A stretch of DNA of 64,000 nt from Nitrospirota bacterium (GCA_016180645.1 JACPAV010000024.1:1-64000); one strand, 5' to 3'; counted from the stretch's first letter, positions 17,389 through 28,337 are shown. Notes: generated by a model from the sequence alone, not told the origin. Made by a program: numbers and translations.

Positions 17389-17694
17389 TTACGCTCCCGC
17401 GGAGTTGATTTGAGTCATGACGGGTCCCAGGAGCATAGCCACGAAAAAGATCACCGTCACGATGAGAACGGTGTAGATGAATTTTCGTTCCGAGATCAGG
17501 TGCATGAAATAGCACGCGACGAGCGACCCTTTGATGGTTGCGATGAACAGGGCCACCGCCACGGCGAGCCGGGTCGTCAACTCCAAGTAGGACACGGCCA
17601 CGGTGACGACCGTCAGGATCATGAGAGCCGCAAACACTCGGAGGTACCATCGAACGTGTTTCTGGATGTCAACCGTGTGGCTTTCAGTGCTCAT
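17389..17694 (-). CDS. Cytochrome c oxidase subunit IV (prokaryotic type)
   Basis: 101 residues from the ATG at 17694 (MSTESHTVDIQKHVRWYLRV). Three hydrophobic helices match bacterial small COX subunit IV: FAALMILTVVTVAVSYL, LAVAVALFIATIKGSLVACYFMHL and FIYTVLIVTVIFFVAMLLGPV. SLVACYFMHL is typical of the family. It is structural or stabilising in the aa3 complex. It starts 8 bp after the subunit III stop. Confidence 0.88.
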   Translation of the reverse strand: MSTESHTVDIQKHVRWYLRVFAALMILTVVTVAVSYLELTTRLAVAVALFIATIKGSLVACYFMHLISERKFIYTVLIVTVIFFVAMLLGPVMTQINSAGA

Positions 17695-17702
17695 GGCTCC
17701 TC

Positions 17703-18293
17703 CTAGAGCAGGTAGAGAACGGGAAACAGGAAGATCCACACCAAGTCGACAAAGTGCCAGAAGAGCCCGGCTGTTTCGACCCGGTTGGTGAACTGTTGCG
17801 GGGCGCGTTCCCAAAGCTTGAGTCCAGGCCCCCAGAGGTACGCGTTGATGCCGATTCCACCCGCCACGTGCGCGGCATGGAGCCCGGTCAGCGTGAAGTA
17901 CAGCGCCATGAAAGTGCTCGTGGACGGATGGAGACCGTGGTGAAACTTGGCGCGGTATTCGAAGAACTTGATGACGAGGAACGCCAGGCCGAGCACAATC
18001 GTGAGCCCCATGAAGAGCCGGTAGCGGCCCAGTTTCTTTTCCATGAGCGAGGCCCACGCCATGACCATCGTCACGCTCGATGATATGAGGACCATGGTAT
18101 TGGTGAAGGCCATCGGGACGCTCAGGATGGACGAGCCGTCCGGCCACTTCGTCGCTCCGACGCGAAGAAGAATGTATGAGGCAAACAGCGCGCCGAAGAG
18201 CATGATTTCCGAGGCGAGAAACAGCCAGATGCCGATCTTGACGTTGTTCAGGCCCGTGTCGGGCCTCTCAGAGACGGTGTAGGGAATTTCCAT
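17703..18293 (-). CDS. coxC: Cytochrome c oxidase subunit III
   Basis: 196 residues with five predicted membrane helices, matching the shorter five-helix form. Family motifs include WLFLASEIMLFGALFASYILLR, the long helix around LVIKFFEYRAKFHHG, LYFTLTGLHAAHV and GLFWHFVDLVWIFLFPVLYLL. It stabilises subunit I. It lies 6 bp after coxA and overlaps nothing; its frame is intact. Confidence 0.93.
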   Translation of the reverse strand: MEIPYTVSERPDTGLNNVKIGIWLFLASEIMLFGALFASYILLRVGATKWPDGSSILSVPMAFTNTMVLISSSVTMVMAWASLMEKKLGRYRLFMGLTIVLGLAFLVIKFFEYRAKFHHGLHPSTSTFMALYFTLTGLHAAHVAGGIGINAYLWGPGLKLWERAPQQFTNRVETAGLFWHFVDLVWIFLFPVLYLL

Positions 18294-18299
18294 GGAGGG

Positions 18300-20081
18300 T
18301 TAGTGGGACGTTTTGCCGGCTTGCCCGGTCTTGGCCTTTTCCCCGGCGCCGGGGCTGAATTGGGGCAGAAAATCCGTCGGGTGGCCCGGCACGCTGTACT
18401 CGTAAGGCCCCCGGTAGGCCTGGGGCATCGACACGAAGTTGCCATGGGGCGGAGGAGAGGGCGCCGACCACTCGATGGTGGTCGCCTCCCAGGGGTTGTC
18501 GGAGGTCTTCTCTCCCTTGCGAAGACTCCAGAAGAAATTCACGATGAAGAAGACTTGGGTGAGAGCCAATCCCCACGCCGAATACGACATGATCTTGTTG
18601 AGGTGGAGGACCGGCTGGGCGTGGGCGTAGGCGGCGCCGCCATCGTAGAGCCGTCTCTGCACGCCGTGGAGTCCCTGGATCAGCATCGGGAGGAACACGC
18701 CGTTCATGAAAATGAAGCTCGGCCAGAAGTGGAGCTTCCCGAGAAACTCGCTCATTTTTCGACCCGTCGCCTTCGGGTACCAGTAGTAGATACCGGCGAA
18801 CAGGGCCAGGATTGTGCCGGGGGCCACCACGTAGTGGAAGTGGCCGATGACATAGTACGTGTCATGGAGGTGGATGTCGGCCGTGGCGAGGCCGAGAGGG
18901 AGCCCCGTCAGTCCGCCGATACCGAACATCGGGAGGAACGCCAGGGCGAACAGCATCGGCGTGTTGAACCGGATCGACCCACCCCAGAGGGAAATAATCA
19001 GGCAGCTCAAAATGATCACCGAAGGAATGGAGATGATCATGGTGGTCGTCTGGAAGAAGGACGACATCGCCGTCCCCATACCCGTGATGAACATATGATG
19101 AGCCCATACGATGAACGACATGAATCCGAGGAAGAGCAGCGAGTAGACCATGGACTTGTATCCCCAGAGAGGCTTGCGGGTATTGTTGGCGACGACTTCG
19201 GCGACGATGCCCATGGCCGGAAGAATCAGGACGTAGACTTCGGGATGGGCGAGGAACCAGAAGAGATGCTGCCACAGAATAGGTGATCCACCGCCCGTCG
19301 CCGCGATCGGCTGGCCGCTGACCACGAGTCCACTGGGAAGGAAGAAGCTTGTACCCGCCAACCGGTCCATCAATTGGAAGATGCCCGCTGCCTGCAAGGG
19401 GGGAAAACCGAGAAGAAGCAGGAACGCGGTGACGAACTGGGCCCAGACGAAGAAGGGGAAACGCATGAACGTGAGGCCGGGCGCGCGGAGCTGGAGAATC
19501 GTGGTGATGAAGTTGATGGCGCCGAGCAGGGACGAGACGATCAGGAAGAGCATTCCGACGAGCCAAATGGTTTGTCCCATGGGCGCGATGTCCGAGAGCG
19601 GTGGGTAGGAGGTCCATCCGGATTGGGCGGCGCCTCCAGGGACGAAGAAACTGGCGAACATGGTCACGCCGCCGAGGAAAAGAGCCCAGTAGCTGGCCAT
19701 ATTGAGTCGGGGGAACGCCATATCCGGAGCGCCGATCTGGAGAGGCACGACGAAGTTGCCGAATCCGCCCACGGCGAGGGGAACGACACCCAGAAAGACC
19801 ATGATCGTCCCGTGCATCGCGCCCAGTTGATTGTAGAAGTCGGGGAGCATGACGCCGCCGGGCATCCGGAGCTCCCCGAAGAGTCCGCCGATGATCGGCA
19901 GGGGTTGATCCGGATAGGCGAGCTGCCATCGCATGAGCAACATGAGCGAGAAGCCGAAGAACAGAAAGACGAGCGCGGTGATGGAATATTGAATCCCGAT
20001 CACCTTGTGATCGGTTGAAAAGACGTATCTCCGCCAGAAACTCATCTCGGCATGGTGGGTGCCGTGCGCGCTATCGGCCAT
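18300..20081 (-). CDS. coxA: Cytochrome c oxidase subunit I (aa3-type haem-copper oxidase)
   Basis: 593 residues with about 12 membrane helices. CuB/haem signatures are visible: AHPEVYVLILPAMG (CuB His and K/D/E-channel Glu region), WAHHMFITGM (CuB His pair) and GHFHYVVAPG (haem a and a3 ligands). The length and HPEVY motif place it with type A oxidases rather than cbb3. It reduces O2 to water and pumps protons at the inner membrane, so the organism has aerobic capacity. The C-terminus is Lys/Gly-rich (GAGEKAKTGQAGKTSH). The operon order is cupredoxin, I, III, IV, two small proteins, II. Confidence 0.95.
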   Translation of the reverse strand: MADSAHGTHHAEMSFWRRYVFSTDHKVIGIQYSITALVFLFFGFSLMLLMRWQLAYPDQPLPIIGGLFGELRMPGGVMLPDFYNQLGAMHGTIMVFLGVVPLAVGGFGNFVVPLQIGAPDMAFPRLNMASYWALFLGGVTMFASFFVPGGAAQSGWTSYPPLSDIAPMGQTIWLVGMLFLIVSSLLGAINFITTILQLRAPGLTFMRFPFFVWAQFVTAFLLLLGFPPLQAAGIFQLMDRLAGTSFFLPSGLVVSGQPIAATGGGSPILWQHLFWFLAHPEVYVLILPAMGIVAEVVANNTRKPLWGYKSMVYSLLFLGFMSFIVWAHHMFITGMGTAMSSFFQTTTMIISIPSVIILSCLIISLWGGSIRFNTPMLFALAFLPMFGIGGLTGLPLGLATADIHLHDTYYVIGHFHYVVAPGTILALFAGIYYWYPKATGRKMSEFLGKLHFWPSFIFMNGVFLPMLIQGLHGVQRRLYDGGAAYAHAQPVLHLNKIMSYSAWGLALTQVFFIVNFFWSLRKGEKTSDNPWEATTIEWSAPSPPPHGNFVSMPQAYRGPYEYSVPGHPTDFLPQFSPGAGEKAKTGQAGKTSH

Positions 20082-20114
20082 GAGGGTGATTTCCCTGGGC
20101 GGCTTTCGTGAGGA

Positions 20115-20834
20115 CTACTTCGCGGGGGCCTTGAAGGTGAAGCTGATCTGCTTCGAATCCGCGGCGCCGACGGTAATCTTCTGGGTCTGGGTCCCCAGCT
20201 TTTCGTGCCATGCTTCGATCTCGTACGTGCCCGCCGGAAGATCGGGGAGCTGGAACTTTCCATCGGTTTCGGTCACGTCGAAATAGGGATGCGTCATCAC
20301 GGCGATGTAGGCCTGCATCCACGGATGGACGTCGCACTTCATCGGAAAAAGAGGCTCCGGCGTGTTGAACACCCGCGTGGCCTCTTTCCGGGTCTTGGGC
20401 ATGGCGACGTTGTACTCCGGGTTCTTCTTGGGGAGTCCGTGGACGTTATGGAGGATTCCGTCGGAATTCTTGATTTTAAGGTTTTGGCCCACCATCACTC
20501 CGACCACGTGGGGAATGTAGATGCAGCCCTGCTGGTTGATCGTAGCGGCATCCGCCGGGGCGGGGTACGGCTTCTCAGGGGCGCCGCTCTTCACGCTGAT
20601 GAAGATATTCGCCATCGCGTTGCCCGCTCCAAGGACGAGCGTGTCCGGCGATACCGGCGAGGTGTGCTTGGACGCGCAGTCGGGATCGGCGTCCATGGCT
20701 ATGGGCTTCAATTTCGGGGCCTGACCGCTGTAGGTGACCGTTCCACTGATGGTCCCCGCATAGGTGGAACCGGTGCCGGCAAGGAAAAGGGCAAGGGAAG
20801 CCGCCGGCAAACTGCGGAATCTTAGCGTTTTCAT
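20115..20834 (-). CDS. Exported cupredoxin-like protein heading the oxidase operon
   Basis: 239 residues with a signal peptide (cleavage near STYA-GTI). The core looks like a plastocyanin-type domain with candidate copper ligands H129 (or H132), C167, H170 and M173 (ILHNVHGL ... FPMKCDVHPWMQAY). A C-terminal carboxypeptidase-regulatory-like beta-sandwich follows (DVTETDGKFQLPDLPAGTYEIEAWH). It lies 33 bp upstream of coxA in the same direction. It could carry electrons to CuA or deliver copper; which of these is not decided by sequence. Confidence 0.75.
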   Translation of the reverse strand: MKTLRFRSLPAASLALFLAGTGSTYAGTISGTVTYSGQAPKLKPIAMDADPDCASKHTSPVSPDTLVLGAGNAMANIFISVKSGAPEKPYPAPADAATINQQGCIYIPHVVGVMVGQNLKIKNSDGILHNVHGLPKKNPEYNVAMPKTRKEATRVFNTPEPLFPMKCDVHPWMQAYIAVMTHPYFDVTETDGKFQLPDLPAGTYEIEAWHEKLGTQTQKITVGAADSKQISFTFKAPAK

Positions 20835-21218
20835 GTGAAGAACTTCCTTTCTCTATCGCTCACGGCTAGCTACAAAATGTCCTATCCCGTTGGGCGGGGA
20901 TGGTAGCACCCGCCGCCGCCATGTCAAGTCATTTCCAGCGAATGAAAATGCGAACCCGTTGCGAGTGCTAAGGATGAGACGCATGCGTGGACCCGTCCGG
21001 GTGCTAAATGGGCCATCTCCGAGGGATATTGCTGACCGTCGTCAAGCATTTCCCGGAATTATGGCCGCTAAAGTCTCCATTACACCACGGCACGACTCTT
21101 GCGAAAAGGACTGACCGGGATCAGGCAGAATGTGTGACGGCTGTTGGCATACGGGCGATATTGTGAGCCGAACCCCTCGCTAGGTGCCCGGGCAAAGCAG
21201 GTAAAGGAGTCATGGTGC
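20835..21218. promoter_or_regulatory. Divergent intergenic region between the oxidase and NXR-like operons
   Basis: 384 bp with no gene, which must contain promoters for both operons. A strong ribosome-binding site (AAAGGAG, 21203-21209) stands 9 bases before the nxrA start at 21219. I looked for TTGAT-N4-ATCAA (FNR/NNR-like) boxes and saw none that were convincing. Confidence 0.5.
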
Positions 21219-24200
21219 ATGGATAAGTCCAAAAGAGAGTTCATCAAGATCGCGGGCATGGGATCGATCGCTGCCTGGGCGTCGTCGTGCACCTTCCGCT
21301 ATCTCAAGCCCATCGAGCAGATCCCGAACCCCCTCGCGCACTATCCGGATCGGGATTGGGAGCGGGTCTACCGCGCGCAATACGGTTACGACGATTCATT
21401 CGCGTGGGTCTGTTCACCCAACTGCACGCACGCCTGTCGGATGCGCGCGTTCACGCGGAACGGGGTTGTACTCTGGAGCGAGCAGAATTTCGACAGCCAT
21501 CGGGTGAAGGACCTTCTCGGGAATCAGGCCTCCGCCGAATGGAATCCGCGAGGCTGTTCAAATGGGTTCACGTTTCAGCGCCGTGTCTACGGCTCCTACC
21601 GATTGCGCCACCCCATCATCCGGAAAGGATGGAAGCGATGGGCGGACGACGGCTTCCCTGAACTCGACGCGGCGAACAAGGCGAAATATTTTTTCAGCGC
21701 GCGCGGCCAGGACGAATTCGAAAAGATTTCCTGGGAGAAAGTGTACGACTACATCGCGAAGGCGATGGTCAAGATCGCGACCACCTACAGCGGCGAGGAA
21801 GGCAAGAAGCGCCTTTTGGCTCAGGGCTATCCGGAAGAAATGCTGACGCATTGGGAGGGGGCGGGCACTCGCACGTTCAAGATGCGCGGCGGGATGGGAC
21901 TTCTCGGCGTGATCGGCAAGTACGGCATGTATCGGATGGCGAATCTGATGGCGGTGCTCGACGTTCATGTCCGGAAGGTGAACGAGAAAGATGCGAAAGG
22001 CGCGCGGGGGTGGTCGAACTACACCTGGCACGGCGATCAAGCACCGGGCTTCCCCTTTGTGCACGGCCTCCAGGCGTCGGACGTGGACTTCAACGAGCTG
22101 CGTCATACGCGTCTTCACATCCAGCTGGGCAAGAACATGATCGAGAACAAGCGAGCGGACAACCATTTTTTCACCGAAACCTTGGAGCGGGGAGGCAAGA
22201 TCGTCGTGATCACGCCGGAGTACAGCCCCGCGACCACGCGCGCCGACTACTGGATTCCCGTGCGGCCGCAATCGGACGCGGCGCTGTTCCTCGGCATTAC
22301 GAAAATACTGATCGACGAGAAGAAATACGACGAAGCGTTCGTGCGGAAGTTCACCGATTTCCCGGTGATCGTGCGAACCGACACGCTCCAGCGTTTGCGG
22401 GCCGGGGATGTCATCCCTGGCTACGCCCCGGGACTCTCGAAAGATGGCGCGAGTTTCAAACTCCACGGGCTGACGGCCGAGCAGTACGCGAAAATCGGCG
22501 ATTACGTGGTCTACGACGAGTATTCGAAATCTCTCAAGGCCCTCACTCGGGATGATGTGGGGGATGAGATCGCGAAGAAAGGGCTGAAACCGGCGTTGGA
22601 TTGGTCCGGTGAGGTCCACTTGACGGATGGCAAGAAAGTCCAGGCGGCCACGCTGCTGAATCTCTACAAGATCCATCTCAAGGACTACGACCTCGACTCC
22701 GTGGCCGAGATGACCGGCGCGCCCGCGACGTCCATCCGGCAGCTTGCCGAGGACATCGCCACGATCAAGCCCGCCGCCGTGCATCTGGGCGAGGGCATCA
22801 ACCACTGGTTTCACGCGACGGAGGTCAATCGGGCGGCGTACCTTCCGATGATTCTCACCGGGAACATCGGCGTGCCGGGCGGCGGATGCCACACTTGGGC
22901 CGGAAACTACAAAGCCGCCATCTTCCAAGGCTCCGAGTGGAGCGGTCCCGGCTTCAAGGGCTGGGTCGCGGAAGATCCGTTCCATCCGAATCTCGACCCA
23001 AACGCGGACGGGAAGGACATCCACGCCCATGCGTACACCTATGATGAGGAGCCCGCGTACTGGAACTACGGGGACCGTCCGCTCGCGGTGGACACGCCCA
23101 AGCAGGGTCGGAAAATATTCACCGGCAAGACTCACCTTCCGTCGCCCACGAAACTCCTCTGGTTCACCAACGTGAACCTTTTCAACAACGCCAAGTGGGC
23201 CTACGAGATGCTCAAGAACGTCAACCCGAATATCGAGCTCATCATTTCGCAGGACATTGAGATGACCTCCACGGTGGAGTATTCGGACATCGCGCTGCCG
23301 GCGCATTCCTGGATGGAATTCACCGTGCATGAAATCACGGCTTCCTGTTCGAACCCTTTCCTCCAGATCTGGAAGGGCGGGATGCCGCCGGTCTTCGACA
23401 CGAGAGACGACGTGGTGATCTACGCGGAGCTGTCGAAACGGCTCGGGGAGATCCTGAACGATGCGCGATTCCCCAACTATTGGAAGTTTGCGCTGGAGAA
23501 GCGAACCGATGTCTACATTCAGCGATTGCTGGACGCTTCCGCCACCACGCGCGGATACCAAGTATCGGACATCATGGCCGGGAAGTACGGCGAGCCGGGA
23601 GTGGCCCTTCTGCTTTTCCGGACCTATCCTCGCATCCCGTTCTGGGAGCAGATTCACGACTCGGTGCCGTTCTTCACGCCGACCGGGCGATTGCAGGCGT
23701 ACAACGATGAGCCTGAAGTGATTGAGTACGGTGAGAACTTCGTGGTCCATCGTGAAGGTCCGGAGGCCACGCCGTATCTGCCGAATGTGATCGTGTCGTC
23801 CAATCCGCACATCCGCCCGGACGACTACGGCATCCCGGTGGACCACATGGGCTGGCATGAGCGGCAGGTCCGGAACATCAAGCTGCCCTGGAGCAAGGTG
23901 AAGAACACGAAAAATCCCCTGTGGGAACAGGGATTCCACTTCTACTGCCTGACTCCCAAAACGCGCCACGCGACGCACTCCTCGTGGCAGGTCACCGACT
24001 GGCAGTTCATCTGGAACAATCAATTCGGCGATCCGTATCGGACGGACAAGCGCGCGCCAGGCGTTGGCGAGCACACGATCCACCTCAACCCCCAGGCCGC
24101 GCGGGATCTGGGCGTGGAAGACGGCGACTACGTGTACGTGGACGCCAATCCGGCCGATCGGCCGTACGTGGGCTGGAAGAAAGACGATCCGTTCTACAAA

Positions 24201-24638
24201 GTCTCGCGGCTCATGCTCCGGGTCAAATTCAATCCCGCGTATCCTTATCACATCGTCATGATGAAGCACGGGCCGTTCATCGCGACCGAAAGAAGCGTGA
24301 AGGCCCACGAGACGCGGCCGGATGGCCGGGCGCTGTCCGCGGGGACGGGCTACCAATCCAGTTTCCGTTACGGTTCGCAACAGTCCCTTACCCGCGGGTG
24401 GCTCATGCCGATGCACCAGCTCGACAGTCTGTTCCACAAGGCCAAGGTGCGGATGGGGTTCCTGTTCGGATTTGAGGCGGACAACCACGGTGTCAATACC
24501 ACACCGAAGGAGACACTGGTGAAGGTTACCAAGGCCGAGACGGGGAACTTCGCACCCGCGAAGTCCGGTCGGGCCCCCGCGCAGGAAGACCCCTTCATGC
24601 AGGCCTACCTGGCCGGGGATCTGATCAAGATCGCATGA
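21219..24638 (+). CDS. nxrA: NXR/nitrate-reductase-like catalytic molybdopterin subunit
   Basis: 1139 residues from the ATG at 21219, chosen for its Shine-Dalgarno and its Tat-like start (KSKREFIKIAGMGSIAAW, with KR in place of RR), followed by the lipobox-like ASSC. FS0 cluster ligands are C65, C69, C73 and C113 (CSPNCTHAC ... NPRGC). The stretch SNYTWHGDQAPGFPFVHGLQASDVDF and the overall length resemble catalytic subunits of the periplasmic nitrite oxidoreductase clade (Nitrospira, anammox, Nitrospina) and related nitrate reductases, not NarG. The Asp in QASDVDF is the likely Mo ligand. It acts as nitrite oxidase or nitrate reductase; sequence alone does not fix direction. It is the first gene of a five-gene operon. 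Confidence 0.85.
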   Translation: MDKSKREFIKIAGMGSIAAWASSCTFRYLKPIEQIPNPLAHYPDRDWERVYRAQYGYDDSFAWVCSPNCTHACRMRAFTRNGVVLWSEQNFDSHRVKDLLGNQASAEWNPRGCSNGFTFQRRVYGSYRLRHPIIRKGWKRWADDGFPELDAANKAKYFFSARGQDEFEKISWEKVYDYIAKAMVKIATTYSGEEGKKRLLAQGYPEEMLTHWEGAGTRTFKMRGGMGLLGVIGKYGMYRMANLMAVLDVHVRKVNEKDAKGARGWSNYTWHGDQAPGFPFVHGLQASDVDFNELRHTRLHIQLGKNMIENKRADNHFFTETLERGGKIVVITPEYSPATTRADYWIPVRPQSDAALFLGITKILIDEKKYDEAFVRKFTDFPVIVRTDTLQRLRAGDVIPGYAPGLSKDGASFKLHGLTAEQYAKIGDYVVYDEYSKSLKALTRDDVGDEIAKKGLKPALDWSGEVHLTDGKKVQAATLLNLYKIHLKDYDLDSVAEMTGAPATSIRQLAEDIATIKPAAVHLGEGINHWFHATEVNRAAYLPMILTGNIGVPGGGCHTWAGNYKAAIFQGSEWSGPGFKGWVAEDPFHPNLDPNADGKDIHAHAYTYDEEPAYWNYGDRPLAVDTPKQGRKIFTGKTHLPSPTKLLWFTNVNLFNNAKWAYEMLKNVNPNIELIISQDIEMTSTVEYSDIALPAHSWMEFTVHEITASCSNPFLQIWKGGMPPVFDTRDDVVIYAELSKRLGEILNDARFPNYWKFALEKRTDVYIQRLLDASATTRGYQVSDIMAGKYGEPGVALLLFRTYPRIPFWEQIHDSVPFFTPTGRLQAYNDEPEVIEYGENFVVHREGPEATPYLPNVIVSSNPHIRPDDYGIPVDHMGWHERQVRNIKLPWSKVKNTKNPLWEQGFHFYCLTPKTRHATHSSWQVTDWQFIWNNQFGDPYRTDKRAPGVGEHTIHLNPQAARDLGVEDGDYVYVDANPADRPYVGWKKDDPFYKVSRLMLRVKFNPAYPYHIVMMKHGPFIATERSVKAHETRPDGRALSAGTGYQSSFRYGSQQSLTRGWLMPMHQLDSLFHKAKVRMGFLFGFEADNHGVNTTPKETLVKVTKAETGNFAPAKSGRAPAQEDPFMQAYLAGDLIKIA

Positions 24639-24647
24639 GGTATCGCC

Positions 24648-24892
24648 ATGGCCTATGACGAGTTCGATGAAAGCGACCCCATGGAGTTCCAGGCGGTTTC
24701 CATTCCCGGCGACCCCGCCGTGATGGCTCGCGCCTTCATCGAGGAGTATGCGCTCGCGGGGATGGGGCCGGAGCGGATCCTGATGCTGTTCAAAACGCCT
24801 TTCTATCACGGGACGCACAGGCTCTACGGACAGCTCGGAGAGGGGTTTATCCGGAAGGAGATCCGGGCGGTTTTTAGAAGTGAGGTTTGCTC

Positions 24893-24896
<4 letters not shown>
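24648..24896 (+). CDS. 82-residue protein of unknown function between nxrA and nxrB
   Basis: It starts 9 bp after nxrA and overlaps the nxrB start by 4 bp (ATGA), so it is clearly part of the operon. It is acidic at the start (MAYDEFDESDPMEF), then DPAVMARAFIEEYALAGMGPERILMLFKTPFYHGTHRLYGQLGEGFIRKEI. It has no signal peptide, Cys or membrane helix and looks all-helical. I recall similar short ORFs (ERIL-LF--PFY-G-H--Y--GE-F) near Fe-S/Mo enzymes, but no function is known to me. It could be an assembly factor or small subunit. Confidence 0.75.
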
Positions 24897-26169
<1,273 letters not shown>

Positions 26170-26173
<4 letters not shown>

Positions 26174-26886
26174 AGCCGGGCGCGGGAATGGAGCCGATGC
26201 GGGAGCCGGAGGAGATTCTGAACCGAGTTCGGAATGGCATCACGGTTTGTCAACCTGCGCTGGTCTCAGGGTCTCCCGCGGAAAAGGCCCTCTGCCGCGC
26301 CTCCTTCTACCGTCTCCTCGCCGCCGGATACGCCTGCCCGAACGGTGATCCCCTGTTTCTGGAAGAAGCCATGGAAGCGGCACCGCTTGTTGGGTCGGTT
26401 GAGGTCGAGCGATTGACCGGCGAATTGGCGGACCTGCCCGCCGAAGCCGGGAACTCCCGGGTGGACGCCCACGCGAGACTCTTTGGGTTCGGAGGGGCGG
26501 GCGAGATCAGCCTCTATGAAACAGAACATGTCGGCCAGGAGATCTTCAGGAAATCGAGGGATTTGGCGGATATCACCGGCTTCTACCGCGCATTCGGAAT
26601 GGAGATCAATTCATCGGATCGGGAGCGGGTGGATCATCTTTCCGTGGAGGCCGAATTCCTATCGTGGTTGTGCGCCAAGCAGGCCGTCGCCCTTTTCGAT
26701 GGGATGATCGAGGAAGCGGGCGTGTGTCGTGAGGCGGAAGCCCGGTTCTTGAAAGATCATTTTCTTCGGTGGGTGCCGGGGCTGGCGGCGAGGATCGCCG
26801 GGAGGTCCGACGGCTTTTATCGAACCCTGAGCCTGCTCACGGTTGCGTTCTTGAGCGTTGTTTCAAAGGAGGAGGAGGCGTCGTGA
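26170..26886 (+). CDS. TorD-family chaperone for the NXR-like enzyme
   Basis: 238 residues overlapping nxrB by 4 bp (ATGA). Family features include LCRASFYRLLAAGYACP near the start, ARLFGFGGAGEISLYETEH, DLADITGFYRAFGMEI and DHLSVEAEFLSWLCAKQAVA. These cytoplasmic all-helical proteins bind the Tat signal of the catalytic subunit and help insert the molybdenum cofactor before export. Its place in the operon points to the 21219 catalytic subunit as client. The last bases contain the strong AAAGGAGGAGG ribosome-binding site of the next gene. Confidence 0.87.
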
Positions 26887-28337
26887 ATTCGGTTGTCGTT
26901 TGTGCTTTGTCCATTCTTGCCGCAACGGGCGGTTCGGAGAGAGCGGCCGCCGATCCGGGTGCCCTCGTGTATGCGGAACGGTGTGCGATCTGCCATGGTC
27001 AGAAAGGGCAGGGAGACGGGGCTGCCGCCCGTTTTCTATACCCGAAGCCGAGAGACTTCACGAAGGGGCTGTTCAAGTTCCGTTCGACGCCCGAGGGCTC
27101 GCTGCCGTCGGATGACGATCTTTTGCGCACCATTTCGAGCGGGCTCCCGGGGTCCGCCATGCCGTCGTTCACCGACCTATCGCAGGATCAGAAAATGTCC
27201 GCGATTCGAGTTGTGAAGTCCTTCTCGCCGAAGTTCTCATCGCAGACCCCCAAGCCGCCGATTGCGGTCGACTCCCCTCCGGCCGCTTCTCCAAAGCTCG
27301 TGGCTCAAGGCAAGCAGCTTTTCGCGGATCTGGACTGTGTGAAATGCCACGGCAAGGCCGGTCTGGGGGATGGTCCTTCGGCCGCGACTCTCAAAGACGA
27401 TTGGGGATTCGCGATTCGACCTCGCGATCTCACACGAGGGGTCTACAAAGGGGGAGGAAGGGACGAGGATCTTTTTCGGCGCATCATGGGCGGGATTCAG
27501 GGCACGCCCATGCCGTCGTTTGCGGATTCCATCGAGGGGGCGGATCGGTGGGCGGTTGCTGCGTATGTGAAATCGCTTGCCGGGGCGGTCGCCGCATCGG
27601 TCGACACCGTCTCTGAAATCCAGGCTGGGAAAGTATCCGGTGAGATCGCCAAGGACCCAAGCGACTCCAGGTGGGAGTCCATTCCCGCGGCGAACGTGCG
27701 CCTTATGCCACTCTGGGAGCGCGGCAAGTCGATCAGTACTGCGGCCGTTCGGGCCATGCACAACGGAAAAGAACTGGCGATTCAAGTGGAGTGGGAAGAT
27801 TCCGAAGTGGCGAGCAACTTTGTGTCTCCGGAGCAGTTTGTTGATGCCGCCGCGATCCAGTTCCCCGTTGGAGCCGGTCTGCCTTCGTTCACGATGGGTG
27901 AGGCCGGCAAACCGGTGAACGTGTGGTACTGGCGGGCGGACCGGGAGGTGAACGCGGCGCCGATCACCACAGTGTCGGCGCATCCCAACGTGGCCGAGGA
28001 CCAGAGGGTGAATCGTGATCCGGTCTACTACACCGGAGCGGCGGTCGGGAACCCGGTATCACTTCCTTCCACGGTGGAAGAATTGAATGCGGAGGGTTTT
28101 GGAACACTTACAACTCAGCCGAAAGCGCAACAGAGCGTCAAGGGTGGGGGGGCTTGGATCGAAGGGAGATGGGTGGTCGTCTTCACGCGAGCGCTCGGCA
28201 AGACGAGTGCGGCCGATGCGACGCTCAAGGCGGGCGGCCACACGCCGGTCGCGTTTGCTATCTGGGACGGCACTCAGCGCGACCGCAACGGCCAAAAGGC
28301 CGTCACGAACTGGCTGACCCTTCGCTTGGCGAAATAA
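26883..28337 (+). CDS. Dihaem cytochrome c fused to an ethylbenzene-dehydrogenase gamma-type haem-b domain
   Basis: 484 residues from a GTG at 26883 that overlaps the chaperone stop (GTGA) and follows AAAGGAGGAGG. A signal peptide (residues 1-24) precedes two cytochrome c domains with CAICH (C34/C37/H38) and CVKCH (C152/C155/H156). The C-terminal half (from ~245) is an EB_dh-type beta-sandwich, with likely haem-b ligands M338 (LPSFTMGEAGKPVNVWYW) and K472 (RNGQKAVTNW), by analogy to EbdC. It resembles NxrC-like subunits. The fusion gives a built-in path from the haem-b gamma site to soluble cytochrome c and the nearby oxidase. Confidence 0.87.
   Translation: MNSVVVCALSILAATGGSERAAADPGALVYAERCAICHGQKGQGDGAAARFLYPKPRDFTKGLFKFRSTPEGSLPSDDDLLRTISSGLPGSAMPSFTDLSQDQKMSAIRVVKSFSPKFSSQTPKPPIAVDSPPAASPKLVAQGKQLFADLDCVKCHGKAGLGDGPSAATLKDDWGFAIRPRDLTRGVYKGGGRDEDLFRRIMGGIQGTPMPSFADSIEGADRWAVAAYVKSLAGAVAASVDTVSEIQAGKVSGEIAKDPSDSRWESIPAANVRLMPLWERGKSISTAAVRAMHNGKELAIQVEWEDSEVASNFVSPEQFVDAAAIQFPVGAGLPSFTMGEAGKPVNVWYWRADREVNAAPITTVSAHPNVAEDQRVNRDPVYYTGAAVGNPVSLPSTVEELNAEGFGTLTTQPKAQQSVKGGGAWIEGRWVVVFTRALGKTSAADATLKAGGHTPVAFAIWDGTQRDRNGQKAVTNWLTLRLAK

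Noticed and set aside
18300-20081. cbb3-type or nitric-oxide-reductase-like haem-copper subunit
   Set aside because: The HPEVY and GHFHYVV motifs, a CuA subunit II, and separate subunits III and IV identify an aa3-type cytochrome c oxidase.
21558-24818. A 1086-residue minus-strand reading frame opposite the NXR-like catalytic gene
   Set aside because: It is His/Arg/Val-rich without any domain, mirroring codon bias of the clearly homologous plus-strand gene.
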